Source: CAIWAH01 sp964602595 | Lineage (GTDB): Bacteria > Verrucomicrobiota > Verrucomicrobiia > Limisphaerales > UBA9464 | NCBI GenBank assembly: GCA_964602595.1 | Contig: CAZRRO010000002.1 | Span: forward strand, 1-64,000 | DNA: 64,000 bases | Direction: 5' to 3' | Part shown: positions 35,971 through 44,335 of the stretch, piece by piece | Numbering within the stretch: position 1 is the stretch's first letter | Layout: every line of letters starts with the position of its first letter | Position numbers and translations under genes: made by a program | The notes under the pieces: generated by a model | What the model was told of the DNA's origin: nothing | What the model saw: only the letters and a program-made list of their open reading frames with translations | The model's database searches: none

Positions 35971-36896
35971 GGCGTTTCCTCCTGATTTTGGACCGGTTCC
36001 GGCGGCAAGTCACTGAGCCACCGGGCCAGCAACCACACGCCGCCCAAGGCCACGAGGAAGGTGATGAATCCCAGCTTGGTCTCGATGGCCAGGCCGGCTT
36101 CCGAGCCCTGCGATTCGCCCACCACAAAGACGGTGATGAGGCGGACGATGTTCCCCAGCAGCGCCAGCGGCAAGGCGGCCAGGAGCAGCGCGCCACGCCG
36201 CCACCACGCCGCCAGCCAGATGTAGCCGACCACCATCGCGAGCAGGAACACCACCGTGAGGCTGCGGATACCGCTGCAGGCCGGCGCCACGTCGAACTCG
36301 AAGCCGCGGCTGCCATCGGGCAGCAGATGGAACACCGTGGTGCCCTCGCGGATCAGGCTGAGGTTCAGGATCCCGGTGCAGAACCCGGCGGCGATCTTGG
36401 TCACCAGCAGGCGCAGGTGAAACGTCAACCCGTCGGTATAGGCCGTGATGGGCACGACGAAGGCGAGCAGCGCAAACGGGTAGGCGCTCTTCCGCATCCA
36501 TGCCGGTCCCCACATCAGGCCCGTCAGCGCGAACAGTCCGAGGCAGAAGCCGACCAACGAGACACGCGCCTGCTGGATCAGGAAGCCGGCGAAGTGGAGC
36601 ACCAACGCCAGTCCGAGCAGCACCAACGCCGGCCCCCAGGGGCGCTTGGCGAGCGGCATGAAGTCATCCCGCTGCCGGTAGATCAGGACCGCCACCAGCG
36701 GCAGCACCACGTAACCGAGCGCGTCGTCCGGATTGGCGTCGTAGAGCGCCTGGAGCCAGACAAAGAGCGACGGAGTGTCGATGTAGCCGAAACTGGAATT
36801 GCCCAGCAGGTGGAACAGGGCCACCCAGGCCACCAGCAGCGCGCCCAGCAACCCCTTGTGGGGCAGCGTGCCTAGGAATTGTCGCAGGTCGTTCAT
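35967..36896 (-). CDS. Exosortase (PEP-CTERM sorting protease/transpeptidase)
   Basis: A 309-residue protein with about eight membrane helices. The active-site region is APACSGIRSL, with the nucleophile Cys at residue 207; the conserved Arg is in GNIVRLI at residue 252. The third conserved position, often His in exosortases, falls near EAGLAIETKLGF, where no His is seen; this may mark the subtype. The enzyme is expected to cut PEP-CTERM tails such as those of the genes at 18574 and 26165. It leads an operon with EpsI, followed by polysaccharide genes, the classic exosortase setting. Confidence 0.9.
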   Translation of the reverse strand: MNDLRQFLGTLPHKGLLGALLVAWVALFHLLGNSSFGYIDTPSLFVWLQALYDANPDDALGYVVLPLVAVLIYRQRDDFMPLAKRPWGPALVLLGLALVLHFAGFLIQQARVSLVGFCLGLFALTGLMWGPAWMRKSAYPFALLAFVVPITAYTDGLTFHLRLLVTKIAAGFCTGILNLSLIREGTTVFHLLPDGSRGFEFDVAPACSGIRSLTVVFLLAMVVGYIWLAAWWRRGALLLAALPLALLGNIVRLITVFVVGESQGSEAGLAIETKLGFITFLVALGGVWLLARWLSDLPPEPVQNQEETP

Positions 36897-36915
36897 GTTC
36901 AGTCCGCTCCCGTCC

Positions 36916-37380
36916 CTACCGTTCGGCCGCAGCCGCGAAAATCACCTCAAACACCTCGTAGCCGGCATTGGTCATGCCTTGCCGTTCATAAACCGCCTTG
37001 GCCCGTTCGTTCTCCCGCTCTACGTAGAGCCGCAGGCCGCACACTCCCGCCTGCTGACCGGCCAGTTGGCGAATGTGCTCAAACAAGCCGCGGAACACTC
37101 CCTGCCCGCGGAATTCCTCGCGGACATAGACGCTTTGCAGCCACCAGAACATCCCGTTGCGCCAGTCGCTCCACTCAAACGTGATCATCACCTGCCCGAC
37201 GACTTGCCCGGCTTCCTCGGCGACGAAATAAAGACCCTTCGACGGGTCTTCCAGCAGGGCCCGCACGCCCGCCAGCAGGGTCGCCGCCGGCAATTCCCGG
37301 CCCTCGGTCTCGCGGGCGAGACGGGTGTTATACTCGGCGATGACCGGGGCATCGCCCAACTGGGCTTCACGGATGCGCAT
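36916..37380 (-). CDS. GNAT-family N-acetyltransferase
   Basis: A 154-residue GNAT protein. The acetyl-CoA binding motif A is in LQSVYVREEFRGQGVFRGLF (R-G-x-G), and the late strand LRLYVERENERAKAVYERQG is motif B with the NxxAxxxYxxxG pattern. The substrate is unknown. Its ATG and the stop of the serine acetyltransferase gene share one base, so the two are probably translated from one transcript. Confidence 0.88.
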   Translation of the reverse strand: MRIREAQLGDAPVIAEYNTRLARETEGRELPAATLLAGVRALLEDPSKGLYFVAEEAGQVVGQVMITFEWSDWRNGMFWWLQSVYVREEFRGQGVFRGLFEHIRQLAGQQAGVCGLRLYVERENERAKAVYERQGMTNAGYEVFEVIFAAAAER

Positions 37381-38297
37381 CAGATCTGGAAATCAATGAC
37401 CTGGGCACGTTCGCCCTTGGGAACCACCCGCAGCTTCACGTCGTCCATCAGGACAAGGCTCTGGGCCGGCACGCTGTGCATGAGGAAGACGCTGGCGCCG
37501 ATGGTGCTGCCGGCCCCGATCACGGTGTCGCCGCCCACGATGGTGGCGTTCGCGTAGATCGTCACCCGATCCTCCAGCGTCGGGTGGCGCTTTTGCCCGC
37601 GCAGCGCCTGACCGGCGGCGAGGGATCGAGCCACCAGGCCGACGCCTTGGTAAAGTTTCACGTGGTTCCCGATTTGCACCGTCTCCCCGATCACCGTGCC
37701 GGTGCAATGGTCCACGAAGAAGTGCGTGCCGATGCGGGCTCCCGGATGGATATCCATGCCGGTGCGGGCATGCGCCCATTCGCTCATGATTCGCGGCAGC
37801 AACGGCACGCCGCGGATGAAAAGTTCGTGCGCCAGCCGGTGAACCGAGATCGCCTCGATGAACGGATACGCCACGATCACCTCTTCCCGGCTTAGCGCCG
37901 CGGGATCACCCTGGAACGCCGCCTCGACGTCGGTCTGCAACAGCTCCCGCACGGCTGGTAGTTGGCGCAGAAAATCCGTGGTCCGCGCATGGGCCAACTT
38001 GCGGGGATCCTTCTCGGCGTCGGGGCAGTTCGGCGCGCAGCGCAGGCTCTTGTAGATTTCATCCTCCAGCCGGCCGGCGATGGAGTCGATCCGCAGCGCC
38101 GTCTCGGCCTGCAGTTCCGACGAATGCACGAGGCGGTCGTCGAAGAAACCGGGGAAAATCAGCCGGAGCAGATCCTGCGTGATCTCCGCCACCGCCGCCT
38201 TGGAAGGCAGGTTCGCGCCATCGAGGTGATTGATCCCCCCGTGGCGGCGAAACGAGGCCAACAGGGCCTGCGTCAGTTCAGTGACCGGATAATGCAC
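37380..38297 (-). CDS. cysE: Serine O-acetyltransferase
   Basis: A 305-residue acetyltransferase that makes O-acetylserine for cysteine synthesis. The N-terminal helical domain holds IEAISVHRLAHELFIRGVPL. The left-handed beta-helix has HPGARIGTHFFVDHCTGTVI, GETVQIGNHVKLYQGVG, and GDTVIGAGSTIGASVFL, with the family's catalytic His and Asp in IHPGA and FVDHCTG. A GTG at 38297 (VHYPVTEL) is the preferred start. An ATG at 38342 is possible, but the extra 15 residues span a hairpin. It sits between thrC and a GNAT gene. Confidence 0.9.
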   Translation of the reverse strand: MHYPVTELTQALLASFRRHGGINHLDGANLPSKAAVAEITQDLLRLIFPGFFDDRLVHSSELQAETALRIDSIAGRLEDEIYKSLRCAPNCPDAEKDPRKLAHARTTDFLRQLPAVRELLQTDVEAAFQGDPAALSREEVIVAYPFIEAISVHRLAHELFIRGVPLLPRIMSEWAHARTGMDIHPGARIGTHFFVDHCTGTVIGETVQIGNHVKLYQGVGLVARSLAAGQALRGQKRHPTLEDRVTIYANATIVGGDTVIGAGSTIGASVFLMHSVPAQSLVLMDDVKLRVVPKGERAQVIDFQI

Positions 38298-38323
38298 GCT
38301 GCGCGAGTATCGGGAACGGGCCG

Positions 38324-38340
38324 GCGAAGTCCAACTTCGC
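38324..38340 (-). terminator. Possible hairpin after thrC
   Basis: A perfect 7-base stem (GCGAAGT with ACTTCGC, 3-base loop) stands 10 bases after the thrC stop and just before the cysE GTG start. It lacks a T-run, so it may only weaken transcription or protect the thrC 3' end. It also argues that cysE starts downstream of it. Confidence 0.3.
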
Positions 38341-38349
38341 ATCCGCGTG

Positions 38350-39426
38350 TCAGGCCAACCCCACGGCAGCCATCACGGCTTCCTTGGTGGCCGCCGTCAC
38401 GATGGGCTCGAAACCGGCGACCCGGATGGCCGTGTCGGGGTCCTTCAGGCCGTGCCCGGTCATCGTCGCCGTGATCAGCGCGCCCTCGGGGATTTCGCCG
38501 GCCTGGACGCACCGGATGAGGCCGGCCAACGGAGCCGCGCACGCCGGCTCGACCATCACGCCTTCGGTCCGCGCGAGCAGCTTGTAGGCGTGGAGGATTT
38601 CCTCGTCGGTCACGCTGCGGATCTGGCCGGCGGATTCCTTCGCCGCCTCGACCGCCGGCTGCCAGCTGGCGGGATTGCCGATGCGGATGGCCGTGGCCAC
38701 GGTTTCAGGGTGCTCGATGACGTGGCCGCGCACGATCGGGTCGGACCCGGCGGCCTGCCAGCCCATCATCTTGGGCAAGGTGTCGGACTTCTCGGCGGCA
38801 TGGTATTCCTTGAAGCCCTTCCAGTAGGCCGTGATGTTGCCGGCATTGCCCACGGGCAGGAAATGGAAGTCCGGCGCGTCGCCCAAGGCGTCGCAGATCT
38901 CGAATGCGGCCGTCTTCTGGCCCTCGATCCGGACCGGGTTCACGGAGTTGACGACTTCCACCAAGCCAGTCTCGCCGAGTTCGCGCACGACCCGCAAAGC
39001 ATCGTCGAAATTGCCTTCCACGCTCACCGTGGTCGCCCCGTAGAGAAGCGCCTGGGACAGTTTGCCGTGGGCGATCTTGCCCTTCGGCAGGAGCACCACG
39101 CACTTCAGGCCGGCGCGCGCCGCGTAGGCCGCCGCGCTGGCGCTGGTGTTGCCGGTGCTGGCGCAGATGACGACTTTTGCGCCGCGTTCCTTGGCCTTGG
39201 TGATGGCCATGGTCATGCCGCGATCCTTGAAGGAACAGGTCGGGTTCATCGCCTCGTATTTGAGGAAGAGGTCGAACTTGCCGCCGATCGCCGCCACGAA
39301 GCCGGGCACGGGAATCAGCGGGGTATTGCCTTCGAGCAGCGTCACAACGGGCGTTTCGGCGGTGACGGGCAGGAACTCGGCATAACGGCGGATTACGCCG
39401 GGCCAGGGATGAACGGTGGAACTCAT
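38350..39426 (-). CDS. thrC: Threonine synthase
   Basis: A 358-residue PLP enzyme that converts O-phosphohomoserine to threonine. The PLP Lys is in NPTCSFKDRGMTMAITKAKE. Other family motifs are ASTGNTSASAAAYAARAGLK, FHFLPVGNAGNITAYWKGFK and EPACAAPLAGLIRCV. The length (about 350) fits the short thrC class found in actinobacteria and Bacillus. The start MSSTVHPWPGVI at 39426 was chosen from the family's usual WPGLI opening; the frame extends to 39468. It is followed by cysE. Confidence 0.93.
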   Translation of the reverse strand: MSSTVHPWPGVIRRYAEFLPVTAETPVVTLLEGNTPLIPVPGFVAAIGGKFDLFLKYEAMNPTCSFKDRGMTMAITKAKERGAKVVICASTGNTSASAAAYAARAGLKCVVLLPKGKIAHGKLSQALLYGATTVSVEGNFDDALRVVRELGETGLVEVVNSVNPVRIEGQKTAAFEICDALGDAPDFHFLPVGNAGNITAYWKGFKEYHAAEKSDTLPKMMGWQAAGSDPIVRGHVIEHPETVATAIRIGNPASWQPAVEAAKESAGQIRSVTDEEILHAYKLLARTEGVMVEPACAAPLAGLIRCVQAGEIPEGALITATMTGHGLKDPDTAIRVAGFEPIVTAATKEAVMAAVGLA

Positions 39427-39508
39427 GTGCGTCGCGAGCGGCGGATTAAGCCGTAATCGGCGCCGCAAGCCACGCGAAAGTTGCCCGCCCGGCGGCGGGG
39501 CGGAGTCG

Positions 39509-39826
39509 CTAGGCGGCAGCCGTCGCGGCGCCTACCTGAGCGTCAATGACTTGCGCAAACGAGGCCCGGGTCGCGTCGAGCAGTTCACCGAGCAGGCGCG
39601 CTTCCGGGGCGGACAGGTTGCCGCGGGTCTTGGCCTGCAGCATTTCCAGTTGGTCGATGTAGATCTTGGCCGCCTCCGGCTGGGGCGGCTCATTCTGGTT
39701 AGTCTGCGGGTTCGGATACCGGCCCAGGAACATCATCGCGATCTGGGCGTGGCCGGTGACGAGCTGAAGGAAGAGTTCAGAGTGAATTTCGGCCAAGGAG
39801 GCATCCGCCGCGGTAGGGTCGCTCAT
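39509..39826 (-). CDS. DUF1844 protein
   Basis: A 105-residue protein of the DUF1844 family, small helical proteins of unknown function often found in Verrucomicrobiota, Planctomycetota and Acidobacteriota. It shows the family pattern MMFLGRYPNPQTN, AAKIYIDQLEMLQAKTRGNL and EARLLGELLDATRASF. It begins ten bases after the stop of the Lon-N-like gene and is probably co-transcribed. Confidence 0.85.
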   Translation of the reverse strand: MSDPTAADASLAEIHSELFLQLVTGHAQIAMMFLGRYPNPQTNQNEPPQPEAAKIYIDQLEMLQAKTRGNLSAPEARLLGELLDATRASFAQVIDAQVGAATAAA

Positions 39827-39836
39827 GAAATTGCGG

Positions 39837-40505
39837 TCAGGCTTTGGCGGATTTGCGGGCCCGGTTGACCTCGCCGACCAGGAACTGGACCAGGAACTGC
39901 AGCCGACATTCGAGATCGGGATTCTCCAGGATTACCTGGCGTTCGTCGGGCTCGGACAGCAGCAGCGTTGTGACCAGATCCGCCATGGTGCCCGGGTCGG
40001 TGATGCCTCGCAGCGCGCGGATGCATTGCTCCACGGTAGATTCGGCCCCAGTGCCCCCGGCCAGCTGGTGGAACACCTCCAGCGGCAATTGGCAACCGAG
40101 CCGGAGCCGGGCGTCCACCAAGTCGAGGGTCCGTTCAACCAACGCGTCTAGCACCAAGCTTTCCTTCGTCGCGATTGCCACGGGCTCGATCAGGTGCATC
40201 CGGTAGGGCTTGGTCTGGATCAGCTTGCCCAACCGCACCCGTTGCAGTCCTTGGAGGATCAGGTTCGAAGTTCCGTTCGCGTTCTTGACCGAGGCCCGGA
40301 TAACCCCAAGACCGGCGATCTGGCAGGGGCTTTCGCGGGTGGCACCCGGCCGCTGCATCGCGAGACAGAAGAAACGGTGGGAGTCCAACGCGTCCGCCAG
40401 CATGGCGCGATAGCGGGGTTCAAAGATAAAGAGCGGCTGCACGGCCCCGGGAAAGAGGCTGCACCCGCTGAGTATCATGACCCCGATCCGGTCGGGAAAC
40501 TCCAT
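39837..40505 (-). CDS. Lon N-terminal-domain (substrate-binding) protein
   Basis: A 222-residue protein made only of the LON substrate-binding domain. ILSGCSLFPGAVQPLFIFEP and RYRAMLADAL correspond to the LON start (PLFPGxxxPLxIFEPRY). The helical part ends with LECRLQFLVQFLVGEVNRAR. There is no ATPase or protease domain. Free-standing LON-domain proteins are common and their role is unclear; peptide binding is inferred from Lon. It is upstream of DUF1844 in a two-gene unit. Confidence 0.85.
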   Translation of the reverse strand: MEFPDRIGVMILSGCSLFPGAVQPLFIFEPRYRAMLADALDSHRFFCLAMQRPGATRESPCQIAGLGVIRASVKNANGTSNLILQGLQRVRLGKLIQTKPYRMHLIEPVAIATKESLVLDALVERTLDLVDARLRLGCQLPLEVFHQLAGGTGAESTVEQCIRALRGITDPGTMADLVTTLLLSEPDERQVILENPDLECRLQFLVQFLVGEVNRARKSAKA

Positions 40506-40619
40506 GAATGCACCCTAAGCGGGAACGTCGGTATGGCAAGTCGCCGCGCACAACCGCACCAAACCTCCGGCGCGGCACTTGCTAAGCGAGCGGACGGTTC
40601 CGATGTTCCCCACGCTGTT

Positions 40620-41387
40620 ATGAACTCGAAAATCTTGAGCGCCGTGCTGCTGGTCGCCTGCCTCGGGCTCGGTGCCGGCTGGTTTCTCACCACCCGCAAG
40701 GCCGCCGAGGACAAGGCCGCCGCGACGGCCGCCATCACCGGTCTGACCAACGACCTGGTGACGACCTCGTTCAAGCTGCAGGAACAGCAAAAGGTCAACG
40801 CCACGCTGAACACCGACCTGTCCGAGCGCGAGAAGGAGCTCAACAACTTCTCCAACAAGTGGACCTTCGTCTCCACGACCCTCGCAACCACCGAGGCGGA
40901 GGCCAAGGCCGCGGCCGAAGCCGCCCGAGCCGAGATCGAGAAACGGGACAAGCACATCCATAGCCTTGAAGGCGAAAAGGACGCCCTGAGCCAAAAGATG
41001 GACGGGCTTACCCAGGAAATCGGGGGACTGAACTCCAAGATTGCCGACACCGAACGCAAGTTGGCGTCCAGCGAGGGCGATCGGCAGCAGCTCCAGAAGG
41101 AACTCAAGCGCCTCCTCGCGGAGAAGGCCGAGCTGGAACGGAAGTTCGCGGACCTCGCAGTCCTCCGGGAACAGGTCAGCAAGCTCAAGGAAGAGCTCAG
41201 CATCGCCCGGCGCATCGACTTCATTCGCCGCGGACTCTACGGCTTCGATAAGAAGGGCGCGCAGCTCGTGAATAGCGGAATCCGCGGCGCCGCGAAGACC
41301 AATGCCCCTGAATCCGGCCCGCAACTGAAGGTCGAGGTCGGCACTGACGGATCGTCCAAGATCGAGGCCGCGCCCGAAAAAAAGTAG
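40620..41387 (+). CDS. Membrane-anchored coiled-coil protein
   Basis: A 255-residue protein with one N-terminal membrane helix or uncleaved signal (ILSAVLLVACLGLGAGWFL). A long coiled coil follows at about 25-205, rich in heptads such as EREKELNNFSNKW and LQKELKRLLAEKAELERKFA. The tail is short and charged. It is not assigned to a family. The start MNSKILSAV at 40620 gives the membrane segment; the frame extends upstream through unlikely sequence to 40194. A structural or scaffold role at the envelope is a guess. Confidence 0.7.
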   Translation: MNSKILSAVLLVACLGLGAGWFLTTRKAAEDKAAATAAITGLTNDLVTTSFKLQEQQKVNATLNTDLSEREKELNNFSNKWTFVSTTLATTEAEAKAAAEAARAEIEKRDKHIHSLEGEKDALSQKMDGLTQEIGGLNSKIADTERKLASSEGDRQQLQKELKRLLAEKAELERKFADLAVLREQVSKLKEELSIARRIDFIRRGLYGFDKKGAQLVNSGIRGAAKTNAPESGPQLKVEVGTDGSSKIEAAPEKK

Positions 41388-41465
41388 GCGTCTCGCCCAA
41401 CGGAATTCCGTGGCGCCATCGCCGGATTCGACAGCCCGCCCTGGGCGCGGCACCTTCGCCGGCGC

Positions 41466-42740
41466 ATGACCCGCGTGGTTCTGTTCGACATCGATGGCAC
41501 CCTGATCCGCACCGGCGGCGCCGGCGTCCGCGCCTTTGCCCGGACCGCCGAGCTGGCTTTCGGCAAACCCGGCGGCACGGCGTCCATGCGTTTCCACGGC
41601 CGCACCGACACGTCCCTCGTGCGGGAATTTATGCGACTGCACGGCTTTCCCGACACGCCGGAGAATCTCGATCACTTCCTCGCAACCTACCTCTTCCTGC
41701 TCGACGAGGAACTTGAACAGCACCGCGGCGAGACCTGTCCGGGCGCCCGCGAACTCATCGCCTCGCTACGCGCCTTGCCCGAGCCGCCGCTGACCGGGCT
41801 TCTCACCGGCAACGTCCGGGTCGGTGCCGCCCTCAAGCTGGCCGCGCATGACTTGGCGGGCGAATTTCAGCTCGGCGCGTTCGGGGACGATCACGAGAAT
41901 CGCAACGAACTCGCCGCCATCGCCCAGCGTCGCGCCGCCCAACTGCTCGGCCGTGAGGTGCCCGGCCACGAAATCCTGGTCATCGGCGACACCCAGGCCG
42001 ACATCGAGTGCGCCCATGCCATCGGCGCCCGCTGCCTCGCGGTCGCCACGGGGGGCGATCCCCTACCCTACCTGCTGGCCCATTCGCCCGCCCTCGCACT
42101 GGACTCGCTCGCGGCCGTCTCGGTCCAACGCCTGCTGGAAGCCGGTCGGCATTGGGAACGCCCGACGGACTGGGAAGCGCTTTACCAAGCCCGTGACACC
42201 CGTTGGGACAAGGGTGAGCCCACGCCGGCGCTGGTGGATTTTCTCCGGGACCACCCGGAGTTCGTCGCGCGCGGCGGCACGGTCGCCGTGCCGGGTTGCG
42301 GGCGTGGGCACGATGCCCGGGCGTGGGCCAAGGCCGGTTTCCGGGCACGCGGATTTGATTTCGCGCCAACCGCGGTCGCCGAGGCGAACGCCGTGACCAA
42401 CGAAGGGCACGACGTTTCGTTCCACCAGGCCGATTTCCTCGCCGGCACCGCGCCGGACGCCTTCGACTGGGTGTTCGAACACACGCTGTTCTGCGCCATT
42501 CCGCCAACGAGCCGGGACGATTATGTGCGGTCCGTCGCCCAATGGGTCGCCCCCGGGGGCCACTACCTCGCGGTCAACTACCTCCAGCCACAGGACGAGT
42601 TCGGCCCGCCGTTCGGGGCGACGGTGAAGGAACTGGTCACCCGCTTTTCGCCGCACTTCGAACTGGTAAAGCACTGGGTGCCGCGCTCATTCCCGAGCCG
42701 GGAAGGCCGCGAACGCTGTTTCCTCTGGCGGCGGCGTTGA
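41466..42740 (+). CDS. HAD hydrolase fused to TPMT-type methyltransferase
   Basis: A 424-residue two-domain protein. Residues 1-220 are a HAD phosphatase: FDIDGTLIRTGG (nucleophile Asp), GLLTGNVRVGAAL, and VIGDTQADIECAHAIGARCL. Residues 222-424 are a thiopurine methyltransferase-like class I methyltransferase: WEALYQARDTRWDKGEPTPA, then TVAVPGCGRGHDARAWAKAG (SAM motif), FQADFL-like DFLAGTAPDAFDWVFEHTLF. In TPMT relatives the domain methylates thiols or selenium and tellurium compounds. A joint role, perhaps detoxification or salvage, is inference. The join is clean with no internal stop or restart. Confidence 0.88.
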   Translation: MTRVVLFDIDGTLIRTGGAGVRAFARTAELAFGKPGGTASMRFHGRTDTSLVREFMRLHGFPDTPENLDHFLATYLFLLDEELEQHRGETCPGARELIASLRALPEPPLTGLLTGNVRVGAALKLAAHDLAGEFQLGAFGDDHENRNELAAIAQRRAAQLLGREVPGHEILVIGDTQADIECAHAIGARCLAVATGGDPLPYLLAHSPALALDSLAAVSVQRLLEAGRHWERPTDWEALYQARDTRWDKGEPTPALVDFLRDHPEFVARGGTVAVPGCGRGHDARAWAKAGFRARGFDFAPTAVAEANAVTNEGHDVSFHQADFLAGTAPDAFDWVFEHTLFCAIPPTSRDDYVRSVAQWVAPGGHYLAVNYLQPQDEFGPPFGATVKELVTRFSPHFELVKHWVPRSFPSREGRERCFLWRRR

Positions 42741-42796
42741 GTCAGGACTGGACAAAAATCGCGACTGGGGGCGGAAATCTCCGGCATCTCGCCCCC

Positions 42797-43321
42797 ATGA
42801 AAGCCGCTGCCCTATTTGCCGTCGGCACAGCACTGATTAGCTCCCTGACCTTGCTCACTGCCGCCCCTCCGAACTTCCCGGACTTGAGTTCCTACCAGAT
42901 GGATGACGCGATGCTGATGTGGCTCCGACCACACACGAATCCCGCCGCCACTGTCCGGCATCGTTGGACCAACCTGATGACCGTGACCAGCATTCACAAA
43001 GGAGGCACTGTGGCCCTCGAATACTTCACCGGCGAAAAAGGGGAGAACTACAGCCACCGCAATGCGTGGTTTGCCATGCAAAACACCCAGGGCACCAACC
43101 TGAACCCGGCCCAAATGAATCGCCTGCGAGGCCTGCTCCGCGAATTGCCGGCCACCAATGCGATTCCGCCGATTGACCGACTAGTGCTCCTGTCCCACCG
43201 CGACAACACCAACTGGATCACCCGCGCCTTCGACAATGGTCACCGCCCCAAGGCGCTGCAGGAAATCTTCGAGGTGATTGGCGAGCGGTGGGACGAGTAT
43301 GGGAAGCCCCCGCCGCGCTGA
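42797..43321 (+). CDS. Small secreted protein of unknown function
   Basis: A 174-residue protein with a signal peptide (LFAVGTALISSLTLLTAA). The mature part has no family I can name; it contains TSIHKGGTVALEYFTGEKGE and MNRLRGLLRELPATNAIPPI. The gene starts 57 bases after the HAD-methyltransferase gene and may share its transcript. The start at 42797 is chosen for the signal peptide. Confidence 0.6.
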   Translation: MKAAALFAVGTALISSLTLLTAAPPNFPDLSSYQMDDAMLMWLRPHTNPAATVRHRWTNLMTVTSIHKGGTVALEYFTGEKGENYSHRNAWFAMQNTQGTNLNPAQMNRLRGLLRELPATNAIPPIDRLVLLSHRDNTNWITRAFDNGHRPKALQEIFEVIGERWDEYGKPPPR

Positions 43322-43336
43322 GCCGGGGCTGCCGCG

Positions 43337-44335
43337 CTACGGATTCGCAGTGGGCCCCGAGGCCTTGGATTCCCGATAGATTTGAGCCAGCTCGCGCAGC
43401 ATGACTTCCAGCCGCGCGAAATACTCTGTTTCCGAAACCTCCGTTTTCCGCTCCCGCCAGGCGGCCACCGCCAGTTCGAGCGCGTCGCGTTTGGCCCGTT
43501 GTTCCGCCGTGAGCCGATTCTCCGCCTCGCTGCGGACCAGGTGCCACTGGTGCGCCCGCAGGCCATCGAGCGACTGTTTGCCGTCGGCCTTCTTCACGGC
43601 GCGCAGGCCCCGGAACCACTCCGCCGGCGTGCCCAGGCCGTCCCCGTTATCGTCCAGCAACGCGTGCTCGGTCATCAGCCGGGTCTCAGTGCGGTAGGAA
43701 TCCAGCACTTGGGCCGAGGCGTGGAGGAATGACTCCAGCAGCGAGGTCTGGCCGTCTTGGTCCAGGTCGGCGACCGGCGACGCGATCGACCGCGCGAATT
43801 CCAGGCCGAAGCGGGCGAAACTCGTCTCGTAGCCGCTGCGGGTCGCGCTAATGACCACCCGGTTGGTGCCGGCCAGCGGCTTCAGGAACGGTGCGCTCGC
43901 CGCCGTGGTGTTGATGACCGCGACCGGCCGGCTGAACGGTTTCAGCCACGCGGCCAAATCGCTCGCCGACAGGTCCGGCCCGCGCAGGTTGAAACGGGCT
44001 TCCTTGCCGTCAAACGTGCCGTGGCCGAGCAGCACGATCCACAGTCCGGCGAGGCCATTCGTAGGTTCCGCCGCCAAAGTTTGCCGGAGTTCCAGCAGGT
44101 CATTCGTGCCGCCGTCCGTCCGCCCGAGTTCGACTTTGCGGGCGCCGGCCAATTCCAGCGCCTGGCTCCACAGCGAGGCCTGCTCGACGAGGTTGGTCCC
44201 GAACTCCGGTTCCCCGGGAGCCCCGAGGACCAGCAGGACGGTCGGAACGGCATTGGTCGCGGCACGACCGGAATCGCCCAGCGCGAGCAGCACGCAGAAC
44301 AGTCCCAGCAACCGGCCCAATACGAAATTCTTCAC
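43337..44335 (-). CDS. Secreted caspase-fold-like protein lacking the Cys, with EF-hand loop
   Basis: A 332-residue protein with signal peptide (LLGLFCVLLALGDSGRAA). A caspase/C13-like fold is suggested by TVLLVLGAPGEPEF, the His region IVLLGHGTFDGKEARFNLRG, and VAVINTTAASAPFL, where the usual Cys of the AC-x-SG motif is not present. DLDQDGQTSLLE is a perfect EF-hand calcium loop, and LDDNGDGLGTP resembles a second. The start is GTG at 44335, overlapping the TGA of the upstream gene by four bases. A non-catalytic partner role is inferred. Confidence 0.6.
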   Translation of the reverse strand: MKNFVLGRLLGLFCVLLALGDSGRAATNAVPTVLLVLGAPGEPEFGTNLVEQASLWSQALELAGARKVELGRTDGGTNDLLELRQTLAAEPTNGLAGLWIVLLGHGTFDGKEARFNLRGPDLSASDLAAWLKPFSRPVAVINTTAASAPFLKPLAGTNRVVISATRSGYETSFARFGLEFARSIASPVADLDQDGQTSLLESFLHASAQVLDSYRTETRLMTEHALLDDNGDGLGTPAEWFRGLRAVKKADGKQSLDGLRAHQWHLVRSEAENRLTAEQRAKRDALELAVAAWRERKTEVSETEYFARLEVMLRELAQIYRESKASGPTANP

